Notes under the pieces: model-generated
Told to the model about the DNA's origin: nothing
What the model saw: the letters and a program-made list of their open reading frames with translations, nothing else
Database searches by the model: none
Source: Leptolyngbya subtilissima AS-A7
GTDB lineage: Bacteria > Cyanobacteriota > Cyanobacteriia > Phormidesmidales > Phormidesmidaceae
Direction of reading: 5' to 3'
NCBI RefSeq assembly: GCF_039962255.1
Contig: NZ_JAMPKY010000011.1
Span: 219,796 to 283,795 of the forward strand
DNA length: 64,000 nt
Program-made: the position numbers and the translations under genes
Shown here: piece after piece, positions 34,889-44,436 of the stretch
Layout of the letters: every line of letters begins with the position of its first letter
Position numbering within the stretch: the first letter of the stretch is position 1

Positions 34889-35269
34889 TCAGGCATTGTC
34901 TTTAGCAGCGAAGCCGTCTGTGGCCTGCTGCTGGCGGTAGCTGAGCAGCCAGCTCACCATCGTTGCCCGCCGCGTCAGTCGAGGCACTAGCTGGTCGATG
35001 CTATACCCCTTGAACCCCAATTCTTCCTTAAGCAGCTGCTTGTACTCCGGCGGAATCGACCGAGTTAGTTGCACCGTTGCTGGGCGACTCTCGATAAAGT
35101 TTGGCGGCTCTGGGTATTTCTCGGCCCAGGCTGGCGCCACCGCCGAGCTATCCCAGCCATTAGAAATTTCTTGGTAGCCCAGGCTGCGCCACACCAGACA
35201 GTTCACGGTGTCGTCGTCCAGCTCATCGTTGAGAATGGCCCACAGAGTATCGTCGGTTAATGGAGGCAT
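34889..35269 (-). CDS. DUF1823-like conserved protein
   Basis: A 126-residue soluble protein with LTDDTLWAILNDELDDDTVNCLVWRSLGY at residues 4-32, PAWAEKYPEPPNFI near 45-59 and SIPPEYKQLLKEELGFKGY near 70-88. I recognise this as a cyanobacterial/plastid family of unknown function, most likely DUF1823. There are no catalytic motifs. It converges with the SSB-like gene across a terminator. The start at the ATG 35269 gives the full domain. Confidence 0.7.
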   Translation of the reverse strand: MPPLTDDTLWAILNDELDDDTVNCLVWRSLGYQEISNGWDSSAVAPAWAEKYPEPPNFIESRPATVQLTRSIPPEYKQLLKEELGFKGYSIDQLVPRLTRRATMVSWLLSYRQQQATDGFAAKDNA

Positions 35270-35521
35270 AGAAAGTTATCCACCTGGCTAACTGCCACTG
35301 GGGTTGTGCCCACCCCTACCAATTTTAAGCCCTAGCCCAGCAGCCCTGAATTGCGCGCTGTGATTGGGATCCCGTCGCCTTGGCCTACTACTCACTGCCT
35401 TTTGCGCCCATCCACTTCTCTATCCCGTCACATCCTGGCCCCAAATCACACCTAATGATCACAACCATTGGTTAGTAACTGTGCTACCGATCGCCATGCC
35501 CTTAGCCTAGAGGACCTTACC

Positions 35522-35755
35522 ATGCAACGCCCCCGTCGCCCCCATCACGTGCTCAGCCTCACCTTCAGCCTGATCAAGTATTTCCTATTTGGGCTAGCGG
35601 GCTGCACCATTGCTTACGTCATCGCCCTGGTGCTCGACTTATCCTTCGTAGCTGCGGCAATCGTGTTCTTTCTAGAACAGGTGTTGGCGCGATCGCTCGT
35701 TTTGCTGGGCTGCCTGTGGGCGATCGCCGTGATCCACGAGTCAGCCAGCTCCTAG
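35522..35755 (+). CDS. Small two-helix membrane protein
   Basis: The product has 77 residues from the ATG at 35522, with a basic N-terminus (MQRPRRPHH) and two membrane segments (about 17-38 and 40-70). I found no known motif. The codon pattern and hydrophobic profile look like a real membrane protein, but the support is compositional only. The longer frame from 35468 starts in non-coding-looking sequence. Confidence 0.5.
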   Translation: MQRPRRPHHVLSLTFSLIKYFLFGLAGCTIAYVIALVLDLSFVAAAIVFFLEQVLARSLVLLGCLWAIAVIHESASS

Positions 35756-35830
35756 CCCTGGCCGAATTCCCAACCTTTTCGCTATTGTAAAGGAGTATTA
35801 AGCAGACTGACTTCTTCGAGAGCTACCGCT

Positions 35831-36742
35831 GTGACGACTGCCCTGGCTATTCCCGACGTTAAAACCTGGCAATGGCAGGGGTTTTCCATTCGCTACCAAC
35901 ACATTGGCGGTATGGGTGCCCCGGTGCTGTGCATCCACGGGTTTGGGGCGTCAAGCGATCACTGGCGTAAAAATCTGCCGGCCTATGGCGAAAATTTTCA
36001 GGCCTATGCGATCGATCTAATTGGTTTTGGCTTTTCTGACAAACCCACTCCCGGCCAACCTCTGCCCTACACCTTCGAGACCTGGGGCCAGCAAATTCTG
36101 GACTTTTGCCGTGAGGTGATTGGTCAACCTGCTTACTTGGTGGCCAACTCCATCGGCTGCATTGTGGCTCTCCAGGCCGCTGTAGATGGGTCTGAGTGGG
36201 TCAAGGGCATAGTGATGCTCAACTGCTCTATCCGCCTACTGCACGAGCGGCGGCGGGCCGAAATTTCTTGGCACCAGCGCCTTAGCACTCCCGTAGTGCA
36301 GCAGCTGCTGGGCTATTCCCAGGTGGGTCGCTTCTTTTTCTCCCGCATTGCCCAGCGCAAGGTGATTCGCAATTTGCTGGGTCAGGCCTATCACCGCCCT
36401 GAGGCTATTACCGACGAGCTGGTTGAGGCCATTCTTGGCCCCGCCCTCACCGAGGGGGCTGCCGACGTGTTTCTGGCCTTTGTGCGCTACTCCCAAGGCC
36501 CGCTGCCCGAAGATTTGCTGCCCCAGCTTCAGTGCCCGGTATGGATTATCTGGGGCCAGGACGATCCCTGGGAGCCGGTGGCTATGGGTCGCGGCTTGGC
36601 AAACTATCCAACAGTTCAATCGATGGAAGAACTCCCGGGTGTGGGCCACTGCCCCCAGGACGAAGCCCCCGAGCTAGTCAATCCGTTAGTGCTAGGCTGG
36701 TTGAGCCAGGCTGAATTGCCCGCTGAGAGAAAAAATTCCTAA
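35831..36742 (+). CDS. Alpha/beta-fold hydrolase
   Basis: This 303-residue hydrolase has the oxyanion motif LCIHGFGASSDHW (33-45), the nucleophile elbow VANSIGC with Ser107, an acid in IIWGQDDPWEP (about 239-249) and the catalytic His in GVGHCPQDEAP near 275. The elbow N-S-I-G differs from the usual G-x-S-x-G by an Asn, as in a subgroup of cyanobacterial and plastid hydrolases related to pheophytinase and epoxide hydrolase. The substrate is not known. The start is a GTG at 35831. It is followed by a 264-base gap and fbp. Confidence 0.85.
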   Translation: MTTALAIPDVKTWQWQGFSIRYQHIGGMGAPVLCIHGFGASSDHWRKNLPAYGENFQAYAIDLIGFGFSDKPTPGQPLPYTFETWGQQILDFCREVIGQPAYLVANSIGCIVALQAAVDGSEWVKGIVMLNCSIRLLHERRRAEISWHQRLSTPVVQQLLGYSQVGRFFFSRIAQRKVIRNLLGQAYHRPEAITDELVEAILGPALTEGAADVFLAFVRYSQGPLPEDLLPQLQCPVWIIWGQDDPWEPVAMGRGLANYPTVQSMEELPGVGHCPQDEAPELVNPLVLGWLSQAELPAERKNS

Positions 36743-37006
36743 GTACTCTGCCTAGGGATGCGGGAAACATTTCGCCACTTTAGACAGGTCGGATTTGCCC
36801 GATCGCGCTGTTACTAATCTTGAAATAGTCCTGGGTCTGAGGCCAATCTTGGTGCTCAGCGTTGTCTCATTTCTAAAGTGTCTCTAAAGGTTGGCCATCG
36901 ATCGCAGTCTGCCTTCTTACCATGGAGAAAGCCTGTAGACACAACACTAGGGGATTGTCGCCCTCGCTAGACGCCACAGCCCTATCCCACCGAAAGGAAT
37001 CCTACG

Positions 37007-38062
37007 ATGGCCGACTACCAACCCGCCGACTCCGCCTTTGCCCTCGATCGCGATTGCACCACCCTCTCTCGCCATGTGCTTGAGCAGCTCCACAGCTTTG
37101 GCCCCGAGGCCCAAGACCTCAGCGCCCTAATGAACCGCATTGCCTTGGCCGGTAAGATTATTGCCCGCCACCTGAGCCGCGCCGGGCTGATGGCGACGGC
37201 CCTGGGCTTTACGGGCGACACCAACATTCAGGGCGAAGCCGTTAAGAAGATGGATATCTACGCCAACGACGTGTTTATCTCGGTCTTCAAGCAGAGTGGT
37301 CTGGTTTGCCGCCTCGCTTCCGAAGAGATGGAGCAGCCCTACTACATTCCCGAAAACTGCCCGATTGGCCGCTATACCCTGCTCTATGACCCCATCGACG
37401 GGTCGTCCAACGTCGACATCAACCTCAATGTGGGCTCTATTTTTTCGATTCGCCGCCAGCAGGGCGACGACCTCGACCACAGCGGCTCCGATTTGCTGCA
37501 AGACGGTCGCCAACAGCTGGCAGCCGGCTATATTCTCTACGGCCCCAGCACCGTGCTGGTGTATTCCATTGGCCATGGGGTGCATGCCTTTGTGCTCGAC
37601 CCCAGCCTGGGCGAATTTATCTTGGCCACTGAAAACATTCAGGTGCCAGCCCACGGCCCCACCTACAGCGTCAACGAGGGCAACTTTTGGCAGTGGGAAG
37701 AGGCCATTCGCGACTTTACCCGCTACGTGCACCGTCATGACGGCTACTCCGCCCGCTACACCGGGGCCCTGGTGGCCGACTTCCACCGCATTTTGACCCA
37801 GGGGGGCGTGTTCCTCTACCCTGGCACCACCAAAAAGCCCGAGGGCAAGCTGCGGCTGCTCTACGAGACGGCTCCCCTAGCCTTTTTGATTGAGCAAGCC
37901 GGTGGCCGGGCCAGCACTGGTACCACAGACATTATGGGGGTGGTACCCGGTGAAATTCACCAGCGCACGCCCTTTGTGGTGGGCAGCCGCGACGACGTGG
38001 CCTTGGTGGAGTCCTTCATTCAAGACCACAGCCGCCGCCAAAGCACCCTGCTGGCCAATTAA
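37007..38062 (+). CDS. fbp: Fructose-1,6-bisphosphatase class I
   Basis: The 351-residue enzyme hydrolyses fructose-1,6-bisphosphate in gluconeogenesis and the Calvin cycle. The metal-binding core [11 protein letters not shown] lies at 127-137 (D128, D131), preceded by ASEEMEQ near 104-110 and followed by the [18 protein letters not shown] substrate site near 264-281. The length and these motifs give class I (cyanobacterial F-I), not the bifunctional class II enzyme. AAAGGAAT precedes the ATG. The following zwf and opcA genes reproduce a gene order common in cyanobacteria. Confidence 0.95.
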   Translation: MADYQPADSAFALDRDCTTLSRHVLEQLHSFGPEAQDLSALMNRIALAGKIIARHLSRAGLMATALGFTGDTNIQGEAVKKMDIYANDVFISVFKQSGLVCRLASEEMEQPYYIPENCPIGRYTLLYDPIDGSSNVDINLNVGSIFSIRRQQGDDLDHSGSDLLQDGRQQLAAGYILYGPSTVLVYSIGHGVHAFVLDPSLGEFILATENIQVPAHGPTYSVNEGNFWQWEEAIRDFTRYVHRHDGYSARYTGALVADFHRILTQGGVFLYPGTTKKPEGKLRLLYETAPLAFLIEQAGGRASTGTTDIMGVVPGEIHQRTPFVVGSRDDVALVESFIQDHSRRQSTLLAN

Positions 38063-38402
38063 ATCTGGAGCAGGGGACGGCTCACCTAGGCATTGGCGTT
38101 CGTGAAGCGTTCCGAAGGAAACCCTCTCTGGATGAGAATCGCCCCAGCCCGTTAAACCCCATTTAAACTGGTTAGGTAAAGCTAAACCGGTAGCCTGGGC
38201 TACGGCCTAAACCGCAGATTGGTTTTATTTAATACCTTTCCCTAGGGGTTAGTTAAGACCGTCTATAGTCTCACTAGATTTGTAAAATCTGCTGTCAATA
38301 TAGATTTCGATTTCTGTTATTTGTAGGTGGCTGCCGCGATTGCCAATTCAGCCATTATCAGCCTTGTCAGTGCGTCGTTACTAACGTTTACTCCCCACGC
38401 TT
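38063..38402. other. fbp-zwf intergenic region
   Basis: These 340 bases hold no gene. A small hairpin, GTAGCC...GGCTAC, lies near 38191-38204. TATAGT at 38264-38269 is a possible -10 box for zwf, but no good -35 box is spaced to it. Transaldolase (tal), often found in this cluster in other cyanobacteria, is absent. Confidence 0.4.
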
Positions 38403-39932
38403 ATGGTGTCCTTACTTGAAAATCCCCTGCGCAGTGGTCTCCAACAAGACCGGATTCCTGAGCCGCAGATTTTGGTCATCTTTGGGGCCTCGGGCGACCT
38501 CACCCAGCGCAAAATTGTGCCCGCCATCTATCAGATGCGGCGCGAGCGGCGGCTGCCCCCCGAGCTGACGATCGTAGGTGTCGCCCGCCGCGAGTGGAGC
38601 CACGAATTCTTTCGCGAGCACCTGCGCGAAGGGGTCGAAGAATTTGGCAACGGCCTCGGCTTTGAGACCATTTGGAATGACTTTGCCCGGGGGCTGTTTT
38701 ACTGCCCCGGCGACATTGACGACCCTGAGTTTTACCAGTCTCTCAAAAAATTCTTGGCGGAGCTCGACCAGCAGCGGGGCACCCAGGGCAATCGGGTGTT
38801 CTACCTCTCGGTGGCGCCACGCTTTTTTGGCGAAGCGACCGAGCAACTGGGCGCAGCGGGCATGCTCGAAGACCCCGATAAGCAGCGACTAATTATCGAA
38901 AAGCCCTTTGGCAAAGACCTTTCCTCGGCGCGGGTGCTCAACCGGGTGGTGCAGAGCGTGTGCAACGAGCGTCAGATCTACCGCATTGACCACTACTTGG
39001 GCAAAGAAACCGTTCAAAACCTGATGGTGTTTCGCTTTGCCAACGCCATCTTTGAACCGCTGTGGAACCGGCAGTTTGTCGACCACGTGCAGATTACCGT
39101 GGCCGAAACCGTGGGCCTAGAGGGCCGGGCGGGCTACTACGAAACCGCCGGGGCGCTGCGCGACATGGTGCAAAACCACCTGATGCAGCTGTTTTGCCTC
39201 ACCGCCATGGAGCCTCCCAACTCCCTCGACGCCGACAGCATCCGCAACGAGAAGACCAAGGTGCTTCAGGCTACCCGCCTCAGCGACATTGATGACATCA
39301 GCCAGGCGGCTGTGCGCGGCCAGTATTCAGGCGGCTGGATGAAGGGCCAAGCGGTGCCGGGCTACCGCGAAGAGGAGGGCGCCAGCCCCCAATCGACGGT
39401 GCAGACCTTTAGCGCTATTAAGCTAGAGATCGACAACTGGCGCTGGAAAGGGGTGCCTTTCTACATGCGCACCGGCAAGCGCATGCCTAAGAAGGTCAGC
39501 GAAATTTCCATCCACTTTAAGGAAGTGCCCCACCTAATGTTTCAGTCGGCCGCCCAGCAGATGAACCACAACGTGCTGGCTCTGCGGATTCAGCCTGACG
39601 AGGGCATCTCCATGCGGTTTGAGGTGAAAACCCCCGGTAACTCCCTGCGGACGCGATCGGTGGATATGGATTTCCGCTACGATGCCGCTTTTGGCCAAGC
39701 CAATACCGACGCCTACGCGCGCCTGATCGTTGACTGCATGCTAGCCGACCAAACTCTGTTCACCCGCGGCGACGAGGTCGAGGCCTCGTGGCGGCTGCTG
39801 ACCCCCCTGCTCGAAGCCTGGGATGCCCCCGCTGATCCGAAAGCAATCCCGATGTATGAGGCGGGCACCTGGGGACCGGTTGAGGCCGAGTTTTTGCTGA
39901 ACAAAGACGGGCGGCGCTGGCGACGGCTGTAG
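38403..39932 (+). CDS. zwf: Glucose-6-phosphate 1-dehydrogenase
   Basis: The 509-residue enzyme starts the oxidative pentose phosphate pathway, the main NADPH source in the dark. The N-terminal NADP motif is [11 protein letters not shown] at 27-37. The substrate-binding signature [13 protein letters not shown] lies near 195, and [13 protein letters not shown] near 357. It runs directly into opcA (71-base gap), whose product activates this enzyme and passes on thioredoxin control. The ATG at 38403 agrees with the usual length. Confidence 0.95.
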   Translation: MVSLLENPLRSGLQQDRIPEPQILVIFGASGDLTQRKIVPAIYQMRRERRLPPELTIVGVARREWSHEFFREHLREGVEEFGNGLGFETIWNDFARGLFYCPGDIDDPEFYQSLKKFLAELDQQRGTQGNRVFYLSVAPRFFGEATEQLGAAGMLEDPDKQRLIIEKPFGKDLSSARVLNRVVQSVCNERQIYRIDHYLGKETVQNLMVFRFANAIFEPLWNRQFVDHVQITVAETVGLEGRAGYYETAGALRDMVQNHLMQLFCLTAMEPPNSLDADSIRNEKTKVLQATRLSDIDDISQAAVRGQYSGGWMKGQAVPGYREEEGASPQSTVQTFSAIKLEIDNWRWKGVPFYMRTGKRMPKKVSEISIHFKEVPHLMFQSAAQQMNHNVLALRIQPDEGISMRFEVKTPGNSLRTRSVDMDFRYDAAFGQANTDAYARLIVDCMLADQTLFTRGDEVEASWRLLTPLLEAWDAPADPKAIPMYEAGTWGPVEAEFLLNKDGRRWRRL

Positions 39933-40003
39933 ACGGCGATCGCCCCTAGCTGAGCCTAATTTCTCCAAGTCTTGTACATCACTGCCCCCTTATTCACCGC
40001 ACT

Positions 40004-41332
40004 ATGACTACCACTCCTGTCGTTGCCCTTCAAAAGCCTAAAGACATTTCCCTCGACGAGATCGAGTCAGAGCTGCACAAGATCTGGCACCAGCAAGATA
40101 CTGGGGCTGCTACCCCGATGGCCACCCGGGCCACCACCTTCACTATGGTGATCTATGAGCCTGAAGAGGTGCAGCAGATCTTGGCGGCCCTGGGGCATTA
40201 CACGGGCTATATCGACGGTAACCACGGCCCCCAAACCCGTGATGCTATTCGTCATGCCCAGATCGCCTACGACCTGCGGGTGACCGGCCGCGTTGACCCC
40301 CCCACCCTGGCTCGAGTGCGCCAAGAATACGCCCAGCTTTCGGCGGCCCAAAAGCTTTACCCCAACCTTGATCAGCGGGGGTTTAGCCTCAGCGAGTCGA
40401 TTTCGGCCCACAACCCCTGCCGCATCATTAGCCTCTGCCCCACCTTTGGGGAAGATACGGGGGTAACGGCTCAGGTGTCGGTATATTGCCCAGTACAAAA
40501 GAAAAGCACGGGCAACCTGATTTGCTGCGAGTACATCAACCTGCGGGGTACCAAGGCTGCCCTAGAGCGGGTGAGCGATCTGGTGGCGTCGCTGACCCTG
40601 CCAGAGCTGCCTAAGTTTGTCTGGTGGAAGGCCACTCCCAGCCCAGAGCAGTTAATTTTTCAGAACCTAGCTCGGGAAAGCAACTGCATTATTGTTGACT
40701 CCAGCTACTTTAGCGATGCCGAGGCCGAGCTGCACAAGATGCAGGAGCTGATTGAGTCGGGCACCTACATTGCCGATCTCAACTGGCACCGGCTGGCCCC
40801 CTGGCAAGAGTTGACCGCCGCTGCCTTTGATCCCCCCGAGCGGCGTGAATCGCTGCTTGATGTAGACCGCATCAGCATCGACTATGAGCAGGGCAACGCG
40901 GCGCAGGCGCTGCTCTACCTGGGCTGGTTTGCCAGCCGTCTGGGCTGGCATCCCATCGGCTATGTCGAAGAAGGTGGCATCTACAACATCAAAAAGATTC
41001 ACTTTAAAGGGCCTAACGACCTGGCCATTGAGGCTGAGCTGGCGGGCATTCCGGTAGCCGACTTGGGAGAAGTCATTGGCGACCTCACCGGGCTGCGGCT
41101 GTTATCCACCGATAAGAATGCCAACTGCTGCACTATTTTGTGTTCTGAGACCTCGGGCTGTATGCGCATGGAGGCCGGTGGCGGTGCCCAAGCTTGTCAG
41201 GTGGAGCAGGTGACCGCCCTGTCTGACCAAAAGGCTGACTTTATGCTGGGCCAGCAGCTTCAGCGCTGGGGAGAGGACGTACTCTACGAGGAAAGCTTGG
41301 CGATGGTGGCGAAGATCATGCATCTGCTTTAG
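40004..41332 (+). CDS. opcA: Glucose-6-phosphate dehydrogenase assembly protein OpcA
   Basis: The 442-residue product is the allosteric activator of cyanobacterial G6PDH and a thioredoxin target. A peptidoglycan-binding-like repeat lies at about 50-110 (EEVQQILAALGHYTGYIDGNHGPQTRDAIRHAQ), as known for cyanobacterial OpcA. The OpcA domain follows, with LPELPKFVWWKATPSPEQLIFQNLARESNCIIVDSS split over about 200-235. Several Cys residues (for example NCCTILCSETSGC near 374-386) are candidates for redox control. It is the last gene of fbp-zwf-opcA. Confidence 0.93.
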   Translation: MTTTPVVALQKPKDISLDEIESELHKIWHQQDTGAATPMATRATTFTMVIYEPEEVQQILAALGHYTGYIDGNHGPQTRDAIRHAQIAYDLRVTGRVDPPTLARVRQEYAQLSAAQKLYPNLDQRGFSLSESISAHNPCRIISLCPTFGEDTGVTAQVSVYCPVQKKSTGNLICCEYINLRGTKAALERVSDLVASLTLPELPKFVWWKATPSPEQLIFQNLARESNCIIVDSSYFSDAEAELHKMQELIESGTYIADLNWHRLAPWQELTAAAFDPPERRESLLDVDRISIDYEQGNAAQALLYLGWFASRLGWHPIGYVEEGGIYNIKKIHFKGPNDLAIEAELAGIPVADLGEVIGDLTGLRLLSTDKNANCCTILCSETSGCMRMEAGGGAQACQVEQVTALSDQKADFMLGQQLQRWGEDVLYEESLAMVAKIMHLL

Positions 41333-41435
41333 GCCTCCGATACAGGTTTCTGAGCCATTTTTGGCCCACGCTAGTCGAAAGGACAGAGACTCTGTAAATC
41401 CTCTACAGTGGCAAGCAGTGTCTATTCTGTTGTTG

Positions 41436-42104
41436 ATGCCACCCCAAGCTGCTGTAGAAACGCTTACCGTCGGTCAAACCCAGCTGCTGCTCCTGCCGGA
41501 GCGGGCGGTTTATGTCGAGACGCTGGGGGCGCTGCTGGTGTCAGATGTGCATTTGGGCAAGGCAGAAACGTTTCAGCATTACGGGCTGCCCGTGCCTAGC
41601 CAGGTCAACCATGGCACCCTTGGGCGACTTGAGGCCCTGTGCGCTCAGCACAGGCCCGGCTCACTGTGGATTTTGGGCGACCTCTTCCACGGGCGTGTGG
41701 GCATGGACGATGAGGTGATTGATGCCTGGCTGAAGTTTTTGCACCGCACCCAGGTGAGTGCCCATCTCATTCTCGGCAACCACGATCGCCCCTTGGAAGA
41801 CACCCTGACCCAGCTCTCAGTGGAATGCTTTGTGGAAGCAGTGGAGGTCGGGGGCGTCCTGTTTAGCCACGAGCCCGATCTGGACCCAAACCGGCTGAAT
41901 ATCTGCGGGCACATTCACCCCTGTTTTCGCTTAAGCATGGGGTGCGATCGCCTGCGCTTACCTTGCTTTCATTGGCAGGCCCGGCAGAACCGGCTGACAC
42001 TGCCCTCCTTTGGCGAGTTTACCGGCGGCTATGACATTGCTCTGGCGGCGGGGGAGATGGCCTACGTGGTAGCGGAGGGGGCGGTAGTGGGTTTTGGTAG
42101 GTGA
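41436..42104 (+). CDS. pdeM: Ligase-associated metallophosphoesterase PdeM
   Basis: From the ATG at 41436 the product has 222 residues; the frame is open from 41361. The calcineurin-like metal motifs are LLVSDVHLGK (motif I), WILGDLFHGR (II), LILGNHDRPLE (III), LFSHEP and ICGHIHPCF. This is the PdeM group, first noted next to Lhr helicase, ATP-dependent DNA ligase and an exonuclease in DNA-damage operons of other bacteria. None of those partners is here. The precise nuclease or phosphodiesterase substrate is unproven. Confidence 0.85.
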   Translation: MPPQAAVETLTVGQTQLLLLPERAVYVETLGALLVSDVHLGKAETFQHYGLPVPSQVNHGTLGRLEALCAQHRPGSLWILGDLFHGRVGMDDEVIDAWLKFLHRTQVSAHLILGNHDRPLEDTLTQLSVECFVEAVEVGGVLFSHEPDLDPNRLNICGHIHPCFRLSMGCDRLRLPCFHWQARQNRLTLPSFGEFTGGYDIALAAGEMAYVVAEGAVVGFGR

Positions 42105-42230
42105 TAGGAGTAGGGGGTTAGGGAGTTAGGGGTAAGGATTGTTGCAGAATCGGAACTCTCACAGCTAAACGTCAACCGCTCTGGGGGCAGGCGCTATGCT
42201 ATATCTCTGGATTTCCTGGAGGGAGTGGTT

Positions 42231-43010
42231 ATGGCCTGGGGCAAGCGGTGGATGACGTGGGGACTCTGCGGCGTGCTGAGTTTGACGGTGGCTGGCTGTT
42301 GGTGGCGCGATAATGATGCGGCGGTCGAGGTGCTTCCCATTGATGAGGAGCCGTCGGTGGTGAGCGACCCTGCCGCTTCGACCCCGAGCACTACCCCCGC
42401 CCCCCGTCCTACGCCCAACCCGCCGGAACCTGGGGTGGGTGGAATAGGGACAGCGATGAACCCACCCCAGGCAGCGCAGCTGATCGCGGATCAGCCTGAG
42501 GCGCAGATCAATCTGCGATCGCAGCCTTCCGCCGACTCCACGGCCAAGGGCTACGGCCTGGTGGGCGATCCGGTAGAACTGCTGCGATCGACTGAGGGCA
42601 GCGACGGCACCTGGTACTTCGTCAAATTTGACAAGTCTGGGGCCGAGGGCTGGATTCGCGGCGATTTTATCAACACTGCCGGACGAGCTACTCCTCTATC
42701 CCAGCAGGCTGACGAGAGCAACACCTGCGAGGGCGTGATGGAAGGTATGGCCTTTACTGCCTTTTACGACGCCAGCGGCTTTCACTTAGTGCGCTTCGTC
42801 AACCTAGAAACTAAAAACACCTTCGATGCTACCCTTAGCCGTCAGGGCAGCAGCAACGACGGACAGCCCCTATACCAGGGCAGCGCCAGTCCGCCAGCGG
42901 GCGGCAGTTATCCTGTGGCGCTGACCGATTTCTCGGGGGGCAACCCCCGCAGCGGTTCTCAGGTGAGTCTAAATTACACAGGGATTGAAGGGAGCGCGAC
43001 CTGTGAGTAG
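42231..43010 (+). CDS. SH3-domain lipoprotein
   Basis: From the ATG at 42231 the product has 259 residues; GGAGGGAG just upstream supports it over the GTG at 42225. A lipoprotein signal (LSLTVAGC, Cys about 23) is followed by a Pro/Thr linker (45-70). A bacterial SH3 domain (about 85-150) has AQINLRSQPSADSTAKGYGLVGDP and GTWYFVKFDKSGAEGWIRGDFI in it. A C-terminal beta-rich domain of unknown type contains two Cys. Such proteins usually bind the cell wall at the periplasmic side. It stands upstream of a polysaccharide module but is separated by a repeat. Confidence 0.8.
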   Translation: MAWGKRWMTWGLCGVLSLTVAGCWWRDNDAAVEVLPIDEEPSVVSDPAASTPSTTPAPRPTPNPPEPGVGGIGTAMNPPQAAQLIADQPEAQINLRSQPSADSTAKGYGLVGDPVELLRSTEGSDGTWYFVKFDKSGAEGWIRGDFINTAGRATPLSQQADESNTCEGVMEGMAFTAFYDASGFHLVRFVNLETKNTFDATLSRQGSSNDGQPLYQGSASPPAGGSYPVALTDFSGGNPRSGSQVSLNYTGIEGSATCE

Positions 43011-43085
43011 GGCGTGGGGGTTGGGGAAGTAACTGGGATAAAACCATTACTCCATCACTTCTTACCCATCACTCCTCACCGCGAT
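43011..43085. repeat. Low-complexity heptad-type repeat
   Basis: GGGGGTTGGGGAAGT is followed by CCATTACTCCATCACTTCTT and CCCATCACTCCTCACC, which read as degenerate 7-8-base units. The same flavour occurs at 47265-47365. Near 43076 it resembles the Yfr1 RNA core but does not match it. Confidence 0.5.
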
Positions 43086-43256
43086 TTAATTGAATAAACC
43101 CATCCCAGGGAGAAGTGCGCTGATAAGATTGGAGCGCAGAGCTGCCACCCAACTCACCCTGGAGCCATGGGACTGTTAGTGCATTGGCAATGGCTGATAG
43201 ATCGCTGCGATCGCCCCCAAGCAACCTTCCGACTGCTTCCCTTACCCCCAGGTTAA

Positions 43257-44405
43257 ATGACTTCTGAATCTTTACCTGCCGCCGTTGCGATCGTGCACGA
43301 GTGGCTCGTCAGTCGGGCAGGGTCAGAAAAAGTCGTCGAGCAAATGCTGGCGGTGTGCCCTCGGGCGGATGTCTTTAGCTTGGTGCAGTTCTTAGAACCC
43401 GAGGCGGTGTCTCTAATTCCACCAGGGACTCGGGTTGAGACCTCCTTTCTGCAAAAACTGCCCGGGGCGCGACGGCACTTTCGTCAATATTTGCCGCTGA
43501 TGCCCCTGGCGGTGGAGCAGTTTGACCTCTCAGACTATGACCTGGTGCTTTCCAGTAACCACGCTGTGGCCAAAGGAGTGCTCACTCGCCCCCACCAACT
43601 CCACGTCAGCTACGTACACACCCCCATTCGCTACGCGTGGGATTTACAGCACCAGTACCTCCAGCAGGCGGGGCTCACCCGAGGTGCCAAAAGCGCCCTC
43701 ACTCGCCTGATTTTGCACTACCTGCGCCTGTGGGACCTCGCCGCCGCCCACCGAGTAGATTGCTTTGTGGCCAACTCTCGCTACGTGGCCCGCCGCATTT
43801 GGAAAACCTATCGCCGCCCCGCCACGGTGATCTACCCGCCGGTGGCGGTCGATCGCTTCTGCTGGCAGCAGCCCCGCGACGATTTCTATCTCACGGTGTC
43901 GCGCTGTGTACCTTACAAACGGGTCGATCTCACCGTGGAGGCTTTTAACCGCCTTGGGCTACCGCTGGTAGTAATTGGCGACGGGCCGGCTTTGGCGGAG
44001 CTGCAGCGATCGGCCAAACCCAATATCACCTTTTTGCGGAATTCTGTGGACGCGGTGGTGTCAGATCATATGGCGCGTTGTCGAGGGTTTATTTTTCCAG
44101 CGGAAGAAGACTTTGGCATCACTGTAGTCGAAGCCCAAGCGGCGGGGGCACCGGTAATTGCCTACGGCCAGGGCGGCTGTGTCGAAACCGTACAGCCGGG
44201 GAAAACTGGACTACTGTTTAGCCAGCAAACCGTAGATCATTTGGTGCAGGCCGTGCAGCATTTTGCTCAGCACGGAGTCGAGTTTGGGGCTGAAGCCATT
44301 CGCCATCATGCCGAAACTTTTTCCGAGTCAAGATTTCGCCAGGAATTAACCACATATTTGGCACATAAATGGCTGAAATTTGAGCAGGGCAATGAATTAG
44401 AGTAG
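43257..44405 (+). CDS. Glycosyltransferase family 4 protein
   Basis: The 382-residue enzyme has the GT-B layout. The N-terminal acceptor domain starts at [19 protein letters not shown] (10-28) and includes [13 protein letters not shown] (about 118-130). The C-terminal nucleotide-sugar domain contains [17 protein letters not shown] and the E-x7-E motif in [22 protein letters not shown]. It probably adds a sugar to a lipid-linked intermediate. The ATG follows directly after an in-frame TAA that ends a 29-codon frame from 43167. The next two genes complete an exopolysaccharide module. Confidence 0.9.
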   Translation: MTSESLPAAVAIVHEWLVSRAGSEKVVEQMLAVCPRADVFSLVQFLEPEAVSLIPPGTRVETSFLQKLPGARRHFRQYLPLMPLAVEQFDLSDYDLVLSSNHAVAKGVLTRPHQLHVSYVHTPIRYAWDLQHQYLQQAGLTRGAKSALTRLILHYLRLWDLAAAHRVDCFVANSRYVARRIWKTYRRPATVIYPPVAVDRFCWQQPRDDFYLTVSRCVPYKRVDLTVEAFNRLGLPLVVIGDGPALAELQRSAKPNITFLRNSVDAVVSDHMARCRGFIFPAEEDFGITVVEAQAAGAPVIAYGQGGCVETVQPGKTGLLFSQQTVDHLVQAVQHFAQHGVEFGAEAIRHHAETFSESRFRQELTTYLAHKWLKFEQGNELE

Positions 44406-44436
44406 TGTCGGTGTTTTAGGAGTGTTGGGGAAATTT

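Noticed and set aside
37127..37786. 219-codon open frame on the minus strand inside fbp
   Set aside because: It is an antisense shadow of a well-supported GC-rich gene. Composition and lack of a ribosome-binding site speak against it.
43066..43090. Yfr1-like small RNA core (ACTCCTCAC)
   Set aside because: The conserved core is ACTCCTCACAC; here it reads ACTCCTCACCG inside a low-complexity repeat and no flanking stems are present.
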